Below, piece by piece: positions 11,761 through 23,000 of a DNA stretch of 64,000 nt; the first letter of the stretch is position 1; the number at the start of each line of letters is the position of its first letter. The notes beneath the pieces were generated by a model. That model worked only from the letters and a program-made list of their open reading frames with translations, was not told the origin of the DNA and made no database searches. The translations under genes and the position numbers were made by a program. The stretch spans positions 62,001 to 126,000 of the forward strand of contig CM065698.1 of NCBI GenBank assembly GCA_017654935.2. Direction: 5' to 3'. This stretch comes from Phymorhynchus buccinoides (lineage: Eukaryota; Mollusca; Gastropoda; Neogastropoda; Raphitomidae).

Positions 11761-11921
11761 TGACTGTGAGGCTCGCTTTCTTATAAACCTCCCCAAAAAC
11801 TTTCACAAAATTCAGATTCTAATTTAAAAATGTTTTTATATTATAGATTTTCTTGACTGTTGTTGAGTCACATTTAAGAACCAGGAGTCTCCTGTGGAAA
11901 TATATTGCCATCTTTTAATGT

Positions 11922-12421
11922 NNNNNNNNNNNNNNNNNNNNNNNNNNNNNNNNNNNNNNNNNNNNNNNNNNNNNNNNNNNNNNNNNNNNNNNNNNNNNNN
12001 NNNNNNNNNNNNNNNNNNNNNNNNNNNNNNNNNNNNNNNNNNNNNNNNNNNNNNNNNNNNNNNNNNNNNNNNNNNNNNNNNNNNNNNNNNNNNNNNNNNN
12101 NNNNNNNNNNNNNNNNNNNNNNNNNNNNNNNNNNNNNNNNNNNNNNNNNNNNNNNNNNNNNNNNNNNNNNNNNNNNNNNNNNNNNNNNNNNNNNNNNNNN
12201 NNNNNNNNNNNNNNNNNNNNNNNNNNNNNNNNNNNNNNNNNNNNNNNNNNNNNNNNNNNNNNNNNNNNNNNNNNNNNNNNNNNNNNNNNNNNNNNNNNNN
12301 NNNNNNNNNNNNNNNNNNNNNNNNNNNNNNNNNNNNNNNNNNNNNNNNNNNNNNNNNNNNNNNNNNNNNNNNNNNNNNNNNNNNNNNNNNNNNNNNNNNN
12401 NNNNNNNNNNNNNNNNNNNNN
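11922..12421. other. Assembly gap, 500 N
   Basis: Exactly 500 N, the same size as the second gap, so it is probably a fixed-size scaffolding placeholder and not a measured distance. Confidence 0.98.
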
Positions 12422-12896
12422 TTTTGTCCCTGTCATGTAATAAAAAAATAAAAAGAATTTTTCTAGTGCATCCATGGGACCCCGTGCACATTCTTTTAGA
12501 GGGTCCTGAGTAGAATTTTACGTGCTTCTAGACCACCCAAATGGGTATGTAGTTCTTGTTCCCTGGGAGCCTGGGTTTCCCCTATCCTGCACTTTCCCCC
12601 TACCTGTGCCCACCTACCCAGATGCCCCCCCCTCCCCACTCGCCACCCCCCAGCTTTCCAAAGTTCCAGAAGGTACTTGCCTCTCTATTCTCCTTCCTAG
12701 CTTCGCTTGGGGTTTCCCCTATCCTGCTGTCCCCCTCCCCATGTTCCCCCCCTTCGCCCCACCCCCAGCTTCCCCCTCCCTGGGTTGCACCCCCCTCCTT
12801 CCTTTCTCCTTCCCTCCTGTCGTCCCGCCACTCCCTCTCCTTTAAAAAAAAATTAGAAAAGCCTCCCCCCCCCCCCCCCCAAAAAAAAAAAAAAAT
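12422..12896. other. Pyrimidine-rich intron or intergenic DNA
   Basis: The middle contig starts here. 12550-12850 is strongly C/T-rich with two related blocks (TTCCCCTATCCTGC appears twice, about 130 bp apart), then poly-C and poly-A runs (12865-12895). Apparent proline/serine-rich frames reflect composition. No gene seen. Confidence 0.6.
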
Positions 12897-12970
12897 TGTG
12901 GAGAGGGGCAGATTCGAAACCCGCGAACTACGTATTTGCAGCGTCCTAACCTATCGAGCTATTAAGGCTT
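12897..12970 (-). ncRNA. tRNA-like SINE head or tRNA pseudogene
   Basis: Read on the - strand there is an A-box-like TAGCTCGATAGGTTAGGACG and, 27 nt later, a B-box-like GGTTCGAATCT, the spacing of an internal Pol III promoter. A long T run (complement of 12881-12895) follows, as in SINE tails or Pol III terminators. The T-arm stem pairs poorly and the acceptor stem does not close, so it is not a functional tRNA gene. Confidence 0.45.
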
Positions 12971-13391
12971 CGTCGAAAGTCACTGTAACAATTTCATTAT
13001 AAGAGGAAGAAGGGATAACCTGCGTAACTTCGGCAAACACTTTGTTTTTTACGAAGGTAGCTTCGGCAATTTTCGGGCAAAGCAGACGACCCAAATTTTG
13101 GATGTACAGCCAACTTGAATAACTTCGGCAAACTTCGTGTTTTCCGAAGGTAGCTTCATGACCCAGCTTCAAAATAATGCCGACTGACACGCGAGCAACA
13201 TTTTGCCTTCAAAATCAACTTTCAATGGCAAACTTTTAAATCTGACATAGCGGAAAAAATAGATAAGTGGCGTATCTTGACCTGCATGTCAAGCAAAAGT
13301 CAGACATTTACGCGGTACTCAAGTTTTTATGGATCCCTTCCTCGGATCCTTAGCGCATTATAATATAGATGTAGAAATAAACTGCTGTCAG
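12971..13391. other. Intron or upstream sequence with small duplication
   Basis: The motif AACTTCGGCAAAC followed by an ACGAAGGTAGCTTC / CCGAAGGTAGCTTC block occurs twice, about 95 bp apart (from 13026 and 13122). No exon encoding the first CARD helix is recognisable here. The region ends at the E2a acceptor CTGCTGTCAG. Confidence 0.55.
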
Positions 13392-13461
13392 TGACATTGA
13401 TGGTGTTATTGACGGCCTACATACTGAAGACATCCTGACCACGCCCCTCAAAGAAAGAGTG
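13392..13461 (+). CDS. Caspase CARD exon E2a
   Basis: A 70-nt exon between acceptor CTGCTGTCAG and donor GTAAGT. It needs two bases from the previous exon (T completes the codon) and ends in phase 0, matching E3. It encodes DIDGVIDGLHTEDILTTPL then KERV, aligning with helices 2-3 of caspase CARDs. CARDs mediate homotypic contacts that bring initiator caspases to activating platforms. A nearly identical exon, E2b, follows after 56 nt. Including both would place TGA at the join, so only one can be used in a coding transcript. CARD identity rests on the continuation into E3/E4. Confidence 0.72.
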
Positions 13462-13517
13462 GTAAGTTATTATGGCATAATGTATTATAAATTAATGTAG
13501 AAATAAACTGCTGTCAG

Positions 13518-13587
13518 TGACATTGATGGTGTTATTGACGGCCTACATACTGAAGACATCCTGACTAAGCCCCTCAAAGAAAGAGTG
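13518..13587 (+). CDS. Caspase CARD exon E2b, alternative to E2a
   Basis: A second 70-nt copy of the CARD exon with the same acceptor (CTGCTGTCAG) and donor (GTAAGT). It differs from E2a at ACCACG to ACTAAG, which changes LTTPL to LTKPL. Both copies are open and share phase. The 126-bp duplicated unit includes the acceptor, exon, donor and short flanks, and the 56-nt intron between them is near or below common minimum intron lengths. Mutually exclusive use is plausible but unproven. Confidence 0.68.
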
Positions 13588-13852
13588 GTAAGTTATGGGC
13601 TTTAGAATTAGAGGGGTGTTGTACCTACGTTGTTCATTCCCGCATCCACAGCATTGATCAGAAAATTGATTTCACTGTTACTCTCCTACCCCTCTGCCCA
13701 TTCATTGTTGCCATTAAGATGAACGTTTCCTGCAGTGTTTGTGTCATTTTCAGGACACGTGAGGTGATGTGCATTGTAAGGGCACACGCATTACACGTGC
13801 GGAAACCCCATACAGTTATATCAGATATAAGCAGACAGGATTGCGCATCAGT
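13588..13852. other. Intron sequence, no gene seen
   Basis: Short intron segment between E2b and the 38-bp array; no further exon, RNA gene or element is recognisable. Confidence 0.55.
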
Positions 13853-16447
13853 TGCCGCCTGTAATGTGCACACTCTGTCATGAGTTGCCGCGTGTGATCT
13901 GTAATGTGCACACTCTGTCATATATTGAGTTGCCGCGTGTAATGTGCACACTCTGTCATATGCGTGTAATGTGCACACTCTGTCATATATTGAGTTGCCG
14001 CCTGTAATGTGCACACTCTGTCATATATTGAGTTGCCGAGTGTAATGTGCACACTCTGTCATATATTGAGTTGCCGCGTGTAATGTGCACACTCTGTCAT
14101 ATATAGAGTTGCCGCCTGTAATGTGCACACTCTGTCATATATTGAGTTGCCGCGTGTAATGTGCACACTCTGTCATATATAGAGTTGCCGCCTGTAATGT
14201 GCACACTCTGTCATATATTGAGTTGCCGAGTGTAATGTGCACACTCTGTCATATATTGAGTTGCCGCGTGTAATGTGCACACTCTGTCATATATTGAGTT
14301 GCCGCGTGTAATGTGCACACTCTGTCATATATAGAGTTGCCGCCTGTAATGTGCACACTCTGTCATATATTGAGTTGCCGCCTGTAATGTGCACACTCTG
14401 TCATATATAGAGTTGCCGCCTGTAATGTGCACACTCTGTCATATATTGAGTTGCCGCCTGTAATGTGCACACTCTGTCATATATTGAGTTGCCGCCTGTA
14501 ATGTGCACACTCTGTCATATATAGAGTTGCCGCGTGTAATGTGCACACTCTGTCATATATTGAGTTGCCGCCTGTAATGTGCACACTCTGTCATATATTG
14601 AGTTGCCGCCTGTAATGTGCACACTCTGTCATATATAGAGTTGCCGCCTGTAATGTGCACACTCTGTCATATATAGAGTTGCCGCCTGTAATGTGCACAC
14701 TCTGTCATATATAGAGTTGCCGCCTGTAATGTGCACACTCTGTCATATATAGAGTTGCCGCCTGTAATGTGCACACTCTGTCATATATAGAGTTGCCGCC
14801 TGTAATGTGCACACTCTGTCATATATTGAGTTGCCGAGTGTAATGTGCACACTCTGTCATATATAGAGTTGCCGCACACTCTGTCATATATTGAGTTGCC
14901 GCCTGTAATGTGCACACTCTGTCATATATGAGTTGCCGCGTGTAATGTGCACACTCTGTCATATATTGAGTTGCCGAGTGTAATGTGCACACTCTGTCAT
15001 ATATAGAGTTGCCGCCTGTAATGTGCACACTCTGTCATATATTGAGTTGCCGCCTGTAATGTGCACACTCTGTCATATATTGAGTTGCCGCCTGTAATGT
15101 GCACACTCTGTCATATATAGAGTTGCCGCCTGTAATGTGCACACTCTGTCATATATTGAGTTGCCGAGTGTAATGTGCACACTCTGTCATATATTGAGTT
15201 GCCGCGTGTAATGTGCACACTCTGTCATATATTGAGTTGCCGCGTGTAATGTGCACACTCTGTCATATATTGAGTTGCCGAGTGTAATGTGCACACTCTG
15301 TCATATATTGAGTTGCCGAGTGTAATGTGCACACTCTGTCATATATTGAGTTGCCGCCTGTAATGTGCACACTCTGTCATATATAGAGTTGCCGCCTGTA
15401 ATGTGCACACTCTGTCATATATTGAGTTGCCGCCTGTAATGTGCACACTCTGTCATATATTGAGTTGCCGCCTGTAATGTGCACACTCTGTCATATATTG
15501 AGTTGCCGCCTGTAATGTGCACACTCTGTCATATATTGAGTTGCCGCCTGTAATGTGCACACTCTGTCATATATTGAGTTGCCGCCTGTAATGTGCACAC
15601 TCTGTCATATATTGAGTTGCCGCCTGTAATGTGCACACTCTGTCATATATTGAGTTGCCGCCTGTAATGTGCACACTCTGTCATATATTGAGTTGCCGCG
15701 TGTAATGTGCACACTCTGTCATATATTGAGTTGCCGCCTGTAATGTGCACACTCTGTCATATATTGAGTTGCCGCCTGTAATGTGCACACTCTGTCATAT
15801 ATTGAGTTGCCGCCTGTAATGTGCACACTCTGTCATATATAGAGTTGCCGCCTGTAATGTGCACACTCTGTCATATATAGAGTTGCCGCGTGTAATGTGC
15901 ACACTCTGTCATATATTGAGTTGCCGCCTGTAATGTGCACACTCTGTCATATATTGAGTTGCCGCCTGTAATGTGCACACTCTGTCATATATTGAGTTGC
16001 CGCGTGTAATGTGCACACTCTGTCATATATTGAGTTGCCGCGTGTAATGTGCACACTCTGTCATATATTGAGTTGCCGCGTGTAATGTGCACACTCTGTC
16101 ATATATAGAGTTGCCGCCTGTAATGTGCACACTCTGTCATATATTGAGTTGCCGCGTGTAATGTGCACACTCTGTCATATATTGAGTTGCCGCGTGTAAT
16201 GTGCACACTCTGTCATATATTGAGTTGCCGCCTGTAATGTGCACACTCTGTCATATATTGAGTTGCCGCGTGTAATGTGCACACTCTGTCATATATTGAG
16301 TTGCCGCGTGTAATGTGCACACTCTGTCATATATTGAGTTGCCACCTGTAATGTGCACACTCTGTCATATATTGAGTTGCCGCAGTGTAATGTGCACACT
16401 CTGTCATATATTGAGTTGCCGCGTGTAATGTGCACACTCTGTCATAT
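13853..16447. repeat. 38-bp minisatellite, about 68 copies
   Basis: The unit reads TGTAATGTGCACACTCTGTC then ATATATTGAGTTGCCGC or a close variant. It varies at CGCCTG/CGCGTG/CGAGTG and TATTGAG/TATAGAG. Early units are irregular. It fills most of the intron between E2b and E3. Spacers are not unique, so it is not CRISPR-like. Confidence 0.96.
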
Positions 16448-16643
16448 TTCTTATGTCCAGATTTTTTTAACGGATTGCACTTGAGTTTCCACGCAGAACT
16501 TCAGCGTATATCTGCACACAGCCTTAGACTTCACACATGAATTATCTGATAGCATTTCTTGTAGCGTTTTCAAGACACACACTTTGTTGAACTCTAAGGC
16601 AGTTTTAAGAGAAGTTTTCTGTAGTGCTGTGTGTGTTTTTCAG

Positions 16644-16730
16644 AACTCCAAATTTGGGATGGACAAATTGAGGGAACTACTGGACATTTTGCCAAAGAGA
16701 GGACCTAAAGCCTTTGGAGTGTTCTACCAG
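16644..16730 (+). CDS. Caspase CARD exon E3
   Basis: Follows acceptor GTGTGTTTTTCAG and reads [15 protein letters not shown] then [14 protein letters not shown]. The [13 protein letters not shown] core is the classic CARD helix 4-5 sequence, close to caspase-2 (LLPKRGPQAF). To continue into E4 (VLVDRGEDYAADLL) it must end in phase 0 after CAG at 16730. There the genome reads CCAGTGTGTG, so the only GT available overlaps the exon's last G. Using it would give CAG TGT TAG, an immediate stop. One base may have been lost from an original CAG-GTGTGT donor at the edge of the TG repeat, or in assembly. Confidence 0.82.
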
Positions 16731-16854
16731 TGTGTGTGTGTGTGTGTCCCTGTGTGTGTGTGTGTCCCTGTGTGTATGTGTGTGTGTCCCTCTGTGTGTG
16801 TGTGTGTCCCCCTGTGTGTATGTGTGTGTGTGTCCCTGTGTGTGTGTGTGTGTC

Positions 16855-16891
<37 letters not shown>

Positions 16892-16933
16892 GTGTGTGTG
16901 TGTGTGTGTGTGTCCCTGTGTTGTGTGTGTGTC

Positions 16934-16970
<37 letters not shown>

Positions 16971-17064
16971 GTGTGTATGTGTGTGTGTCCTCTCTGTGTG
17001 TGTGTGTGTGTGTCCCCCTGTGTGTGTGTGTGTGTGTGTGTCCCTGTGTGTGTGTGTGTGTGTC

Positions 17065-17099
<35 letters not shown>

Positions 17100-17238
17100 G
17101 TGTGTGTGTGTGTGTGTGTGTCCCTGTGTGTGTGTGTGTATCCCTCTGTGTGTGTGTGTGTCCCTGTGTGTGTGTGTGTGTGTGTGTCCCTGTGTGTGTC
17201 CCTCTGTGTGTGTGTGTGTCCCTGTGTGTGTGTGTGTC

Positions 17239-17309
<71 letters not shown>

Positions 17310-17348
17310 ATGTGTGTGTGTGTCCCTCTGTGTGTGTGTGTGTGTGTC

Positions 17349-17405
<57 letters not shown>

Positions 17406-17675
17406 GTGTTGTGTGTGTGGTCCCTGTGTGTGTGTGTGTCCCTGTGTGTGTGTCCCCCTATGTGTGTGTGTGTGTGTCCCTGTGTGTGTGTCCCCCTATG
17501 TGTGTGTGTGTGTGTGTGTCCCTGTGTGTGTGTCCCTGTGTGTGTGTGTGTGTGTGTGACCCCCTAGTGTGTGTGTGTGTCCCTGTGTGTGTGTGTGTGT
17601 GTGTGTCCCCCTATGTGTGTGTGTGTGTCTGCCTGTCTGCCTGCATGTCTGTGTCTGTCTATATGTGTGTGTGTT
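16731..17675. repeat. TG microsatellite with TCCC interruptions
   Basis: About 945 bp of TG runs broken at intervals by TGTCCC, TGTCCCTC or TCCCCCTATG. It begins at the very edge of exon E3. The open frames of alternating Cys and Val are compositional. Confidence 0.96.
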
Positions 17676-17931
17676 AATGAGTTATTATTTTAATTTTTAC
17701 ATGCATCTTGCTTTAAAAAAATGTCAGTGATATGGTGGCACTGGGGATGCATAAGCTCCTGAATCCGTAAATATGTGCTTTATTTTTCAGTCTAATTTTG
17801 TTGTTGTTAAATTCTAACACATTATATTAAGGGCACTAAGATTTAGGGATATTTTGCGATGTTTTGTGAGTAAAAGAAAAGCTGGATGGTGTTGCAGGAA
17901 GCATGATTTATTTCCCTTTCCTTTCCCTGAG
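17676..17931. other. Intron sequence ending in a strong pyrimidine tract
   Basis: AT-rich intron. It ends TTTATTTCCCTTTCCTTTCC then CTGAG, a good polypyrimidine tract in front of exon copy E4'. No gene. Confidence 0.6.
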
Positions 17932-17985
17932 GTATTAGTGGATGGAGGGCGCGACTATGCTGCAGACCTTCTGTATCTGAACTGA
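17932..17985 (+). pseudogene. Decayed or alternative terminal CARD exon E4'
   Basis: This reads VLVDGGRDYAADLLYLN and then TGA (17983-17985). It is a copy of the E4 head (VLVDRGEDYAADLL) in the same phase. The polypyrimidine tract before it is better than the one before E4, although the acceptor dinucleotide context is GAG. After the stop the homology to E4 fades (CAGCGACAAAA resembles E4's GAGCGACAGAAA). If used, it would end the protein right after the CARD. It may simply be a dead duplicate. Confidence 0.6.
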
Positions 17986-18514
17986 TGAACCAGCGACAAA
18001 AACATTCTGTTTTCTCAGGCGTTAAGGGACCACTACACTGCATATGATTCCATCCCAATGCGATCCGATTGTGGCATTTGTGAGGCAGGATTCTCCTCAA
18101 ATTCTACTGTCTAAGTGAATCTGACGAAATCCTACTACAGTAAAAATTGCTTAAATCAAAACTGAAGGGACTGAAATTTTATTTTGAGATAGCCAATATT
18201 TTGAGTTAAAAAGACTTCGACATAGAGATTATTATATTGGGACCCAAAGTTATTGTGAGTTATCAGTGTTTTTGAGTTATCCAGTGTTTTGAGTTGTCAG
18301 TTATCAGTTATCAGTTCTCCACTGTAATTATGTTCACGATATGTGTGGTCCCCCGTACATGAATCTGATGAAATATCTGTATTTTTGTATTAGACTTTTT
18401 ATTTGATTCATGTATCGGGGTCTAGGATAATGAGCGAAAATAGTAGAATTATTTTTAGACGGAAGTATTTAACGTGAACCACGACGCACAGGCATCGTCA
18501 GAAACAGATTGTGC
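17986..18514. other. Intron with inverted relative of the 36-bp repeat
   Basis: On the - strand, 18021-18053 reads GAATCATATGCAGTGTAG and GGTCCCTTAAC. About 27 of 33 positions match the 36-bp unit that begins 460 bp downstream. A stretch rich in TTGAGTTA/TATCAGTTATC follows (18185-18315). No gene seen. Confidence 0.6.
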
Positions 18515-20034
18515 TGGGATCGAATCGTGTGCAGTGTAGCGGCCCCTTTAGTGGATCGAATCGTGTGCAGTGTAGCGGCTCCTTTAGTGGATCAAATCGT
18601 GTGCAGTGTAGCGGCCCCTTTAGTGGATCGAATCGTGTGCAGTGTAGCGACCCCTTTAGTGGATCGAATCGTGTGCACTGTAGCGGCCCCTTTAGTGGAT
18701 CGAATCGTGTGCAGTGTAGCGGCCCCTTTAGTGGATCGAATCGTGTGCAGTGTAGCGGCCCCTTTAGTGGATCGAATCGTGTGCAGTGTAGCGGCCCCTT
18801 TAGTGGATCGAATCGTGTGCAGTGTAGCGGCCCCTTTAGTGGATCGAATCGTGTGCAGGGTAGCGGCCCCTTTAGTGGATCGAATCGTGTGCAGTGTAGC
18901 GGCCCCTTTAGTGGATCGAATCGTGTGCAGTGTAGCGGCCCCTTTAGTGGATCGAATCGTGTGCAGTGTAGCGGCCCCTTTAGTGGATCGAATCGTGTGC
19001 ACTGTAGCGGCCCCTTTAGTGGATCGAATCGTGTGCAGTGTAGCGGCCCCTTTAGTGGATCGAATCGTGTGCAGTGTAGCGGCCCCTTTAGTGGATCGAA
19101 TCGTGTGCACTGTAGCGGCCCCTTTAGTGGATCGAATCGTGTGCAGGGTAGCGGCCCCTTTAGTGGATCGAATCGTGTGCAGTGTAGCGGCCCCTTTAGT
19201 GGATCGAATCGTGTGCAGTGTAGCGGCCCCTTTAGTGGATCGAATCGTGTGCAGTGTAGCGGCCCCTTTAGTGGATCGAATCGTGTGCACTGTAGCGGCC
19301 CCTTTAGTGGATCGAATCGTGTGCACTGTAGCGGCCCCTTTAGTGGATCGAATCGTGTGCAGTGTAGCGGCCCCTTTAGTGGATCGAATCGTGTGCACTG
19401 TAGCGGCCCCTTTAGTGGATCGAATCGTGTGCACTGTAGCGGCCCCTTTAGTGGATCGAATCGTGTGCACTGTAGCGGCCCCTTTAGTGGATCGAATCGT
19501 GTGCAGGGTAGCGGCCCCTTTAGTGGATCGAATCGTGTGCAGTGTAGCGGCCCCTTTAGTGGATCGAATCGTGTGCAGTGTAGCGGCCCCTTTAGTGGAT
19601 CGAATCGTGTGCAGGGTAGCGGCCCCTTTAGTGGATCGAATCGTGTGCAGGGTAGCGGCCCCTTTAGTGGATCGAATCGTGTGCAGTGTAGCGGCCCCTT
19701 TAGTGGATCGAATCGTGTGCAGTGTAGCGGCCCCTTTAGTGGATCGAATCGTGTGCAGTGTAGCGGCCCCTTTAGTGGATCGAATCGTGTGCACTGTAGC
19801 GGCCCCTTTAGTGGATCGAATCGTGTGCAGTGTAGCGGCCCCTTTAGTGGATCGAATCGTGTGCAGTGTAGCGGCCCCTTTAGTGGATCGAATCGTGTGC
19901 AGTGTAGCGGCCCCTTTAGTGGATCGAATCGTGTGCACTGTAGCGGCCCCTTTAGTGGATCGAATCGTGTGCAGTGTAGCGGCCCCTTTAGTGGATCGAA
20001 TCGTGTGCAGTGTAGCGGCCCCTTTAGTGGGTAG
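18515..20034. repeat. 36-bp minisatellite, about 42 copies
   Basis: The unit carries GATCGAATCGTGTGCAGTGT then AGCGGCCCCTTTAGTG. Almost all variation is GTGCAGTG, GTGCACTG or GTGCAGGG at one site. Because 36 is a multiple of 3, several frames stay open for about 500 codons; these are not genes. It joins the next array at the shared string TTAGTGG. Confidence 0.97.
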
Positions 20035-23000
20035 ATGGGAGGACTAGGTGACAGAAAGTGTGTTAATATGGCACGTCATTCTACTGTCACAGGTGTTAGT
20101 GGATGGAGGGGAGGACCAGGTGACAGAAAGTGTGTTAATATGGCACGTCATTCTACTGTCACAGGTGTTAGTGGATGGAGGGGAGGACCAGGTGACAGAA
20201 AGTGTGTTAATATGGCACGTCATTCTACTGTCACAGGTGTTAGTGGATGGAGGGGAGGACCAGGTGACAGAAAGTGTGTTAATATGGCACGTCATTCTAC
20301 TGTCACAGGTGTTAGTGGATGGAGGGGAGGACCAGGTGACAGAAAGTGTGTTAATATGGCACGTCATTCTACTGTCACAGGTGTTAGTGGATGGAGGGGA
20401 GGACCAGGTGACAGAAAGTGTGTTAATATGGCACGTCATTCTACTGTCACAGGTGTTAGTGGATGGAGGGGAGGACCAGGTGACAGAAAGTGTGTTAATA
20501 TGGCACGTCATTCTACTGTCACAGGTGTTAGTGGATGGAGGGGAGGACTAGGTGACAGAAAGTGTGTTAATATGGCACGTCATTCTACTGTCACAGGTGT
20601 TAGTGGATGGAGGGGAGGACCAGGTGACAGAAAGTGTGTTAATATGGCACGTCATTCTACTGTCACAGGTGTTAGTGGATGGAGGGGAGGACCAGGTGAC
20701 AGAAAGTGTGTTAATATGGCACGTCATTCTACTGTCACAGGTGTTAGTGGATGGAGGGGAGGACCAGGTGACAGAAAGTGTGTTAATATGGCACGTCATT
20801 CTACTGTCACAGGTGTTAGTGGATGGAGGGGAGGACCAGGTGACAGAAAGTGTGTTAATATGGCACGTCATTCTACTGTCACAGGTGTTAGTGGATGGAG
20901 GGGAGGACCAGGTGACAGAAAGTGTGTTAATATGGCACGTCATTCTACTGTCACAGGTGTTAGTGGATGGAGGGGAGGACCAGGTGACAGAAAGTGTGTT
21001 AATATGGCACGTCATTCTACTGTCACAGGTGTTAGTGGATGGAGGGGAGGACCAGGTGACAGAAAGTGTGTTAATATGGCACGTCATTCTACTGTCACAG
21101 GTGTTAGTGGATGGAGGGGAGGACCAGGTGACAGAAAGTGTGTTAATATGGCACGTCATTCTACTGTCACAGGTGTTAGTGGATGGAGGGGAGGACCAGG
21201 TGACAGAAAGTGTGTTAATATGGCACGTCATTCTACTGTCACAGGTGTTAGTGGATGGAGGGGAGGACCAGGTGACAGAAAGTGTGTTAATATGGCACGT
21301 CATTCTACTGTCACAGGTGTTAGTGGATGGAGGGGAGGACCAGGTGACAGAAAGTGTGTTAATATGGCACGTCATTCTACTGTCACAGGTGTTAGTGGAT
21401 GGAGGGGAGGACCAGGTGACAGAAAGTGTGTTAATATGGCACGTCATTCTACTGTCACAGGTGTTAGTGGATGGAGGGGAGGACCAGGTGACAGAAAGTG
21501 TGTTAATATGGCACGTCATTCTACTGTCACAGGTGTTAGTGGATGGAGGGGAGGACCAGGTGACAGAAAGTGTGTTAATATGGCACGTCATTCTACTGTC
21601 ACAGGTGTTAGTGGATGGAGGGGAGGACCAGGTGACAGAAAGTGTGTTAATATGGCACGTCATTCTACTGTCACAGGTGTTAGTGGATGGAGGGGAGGAC
21701 CAGGTGACAGAAAGTGTGTTAATATGGCACGTCATTCTACTGTCACAGGTGTTAGTGGATGGAGGGGAGGACCAGGTGACAGAAAGTGTGTTAATATGGC
21801 ACGTCATTCTACTGTCACAGGTGTTAGTGGATGGAGGGGAGGACCAGGTGACAGAAAGTGTGTTAATATGGCACGTCATTCTACTGTCACAGGTGTTAGT
21901 GGATGGAGGGGAGGACCAGGTGACAGAAAGTGTGTTAATATGGCACGTCATTCTACTGTCACAGGTGTTAGTGGATGGAGGGGAGGACCAGGTGACAGAA
22001 AGTGTGTTAATATGGCACGTCATTCTACTGTCACAGGTGTTAGTGGATGGAGGGGAGGACCAGGTGACAGAAAGTGTGTTAATATGGCACGTCATTCTAC
22101 TGTCACAGGTGTTAGTGGATGGAGGGGAGGACCAGGTGACAGAAAGTGTGTTAATATGGCACGTCATTCTACTGTCACAGGTGTTAGTGGATGGAGGGGA
22201 GGACCAGGTGACAGAAAGTGTGTTAATATGGCACGTCATTCTACTGTCACAGGTGTTAGTGGATGGAGGGGAGGACCAGGTGACAGAAAGTGTGTTAATA
22301 TGGCACGTCATTCTACTGTCACAGGTGTTAGTGGATGGAGGGGAGGACCAGGTGACAGAAAGTGTGTTAATATGGCACGTCATTCTACTGTCACAGGTGT
22401 TAGTGGATGGAGGGGAGGACCAGGTGACAGAAAGTGTGTTAATATGGCACGTCATTCTACTGTCACAGGTGTTAGTGGATGGAGGGGAGGACCAGGTGAC
22501 AGAAAGTGTGTTAATATGGCACGTCATTCTACTGTCACAGGTGTTAGTGGATGGAGGGGAGGACCAGGTGACAGAAAGTGTGTTAATATGGCACGTCATT
22601 CTACTGTCACAGGTGTTAGTGGATGGAGGGGAGGACCAGGTGACAGAAAGTGTGTTAATATGGCACGTCATTCTACTGTCACAGGTGTTAGTGGATGGAG
22701 GGGAGGACCAGGTGACAGAAAGTGTGTTAATATGGCACGTCATTCTACTGTCACAGGTGTTAGTGGATGGAGGGGAGGACCAGGTGACAGAAAGTGTGTT
22801 AATATGGCACGTCATTCTACTGTCACAGGTGTTAGTGGATGGAGGGGAGGACCAGGTGACAGAAAGTGTGTTAATATGGCACGTCATTCTACTGTCACAG
22901 GTGTTAGTGGATGGAGGGGAGGACCAGGTGACAGAAAGTGTGTTAATATGGCACGTCATTCTACTGTCACAGGTGTTAGTGGATGGAGGGGAGGACTAGG

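Larger units (their letters stand above)
1..11921. repeat. Left contig: second version of 27326-39372
   Basis: The whole left contig matches 27326-39372 in order and orientation: the same minisatellites, caspase linker exon, MITE, LINE, 59-bp array and p20 exon. It begins inside the match and ends at a 500-N gap, where the partner continues. Differences are small indels, base changes (denser around 1900-2250) and array copy number (about 19 against 23 units in the 59-bp array). This fits an allelic haplotig placed beside its partner; a true tandem duplication is possible. Confidence 0.85.

Noticed and set aside
11874..12513. Frames across the N run
   Set aside because: They are translations of unknown bases.
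12897..12970. Functional tRNA gene
   Set aside because: T-arm and acceptor stem do not pair properly; a SINE head or pseudogene is more likely.
12522..13002. Proline/serine-rich frames as a possible first exon of the caspase
   Set aside because: C/T-rich low-complexity DNA without CARD helix 1 features; a real exon 1 is not identifiable.
13853..16447. Possible CRISPR array
   Set aside because: Regular 38-bp units have no unique spacers, and the context is a spliced animal gene.
18509..20047. Frames of about 500 codons on both strands
   Set aside because: 36-bp tandem repeat with a 12-codon period; not coding.
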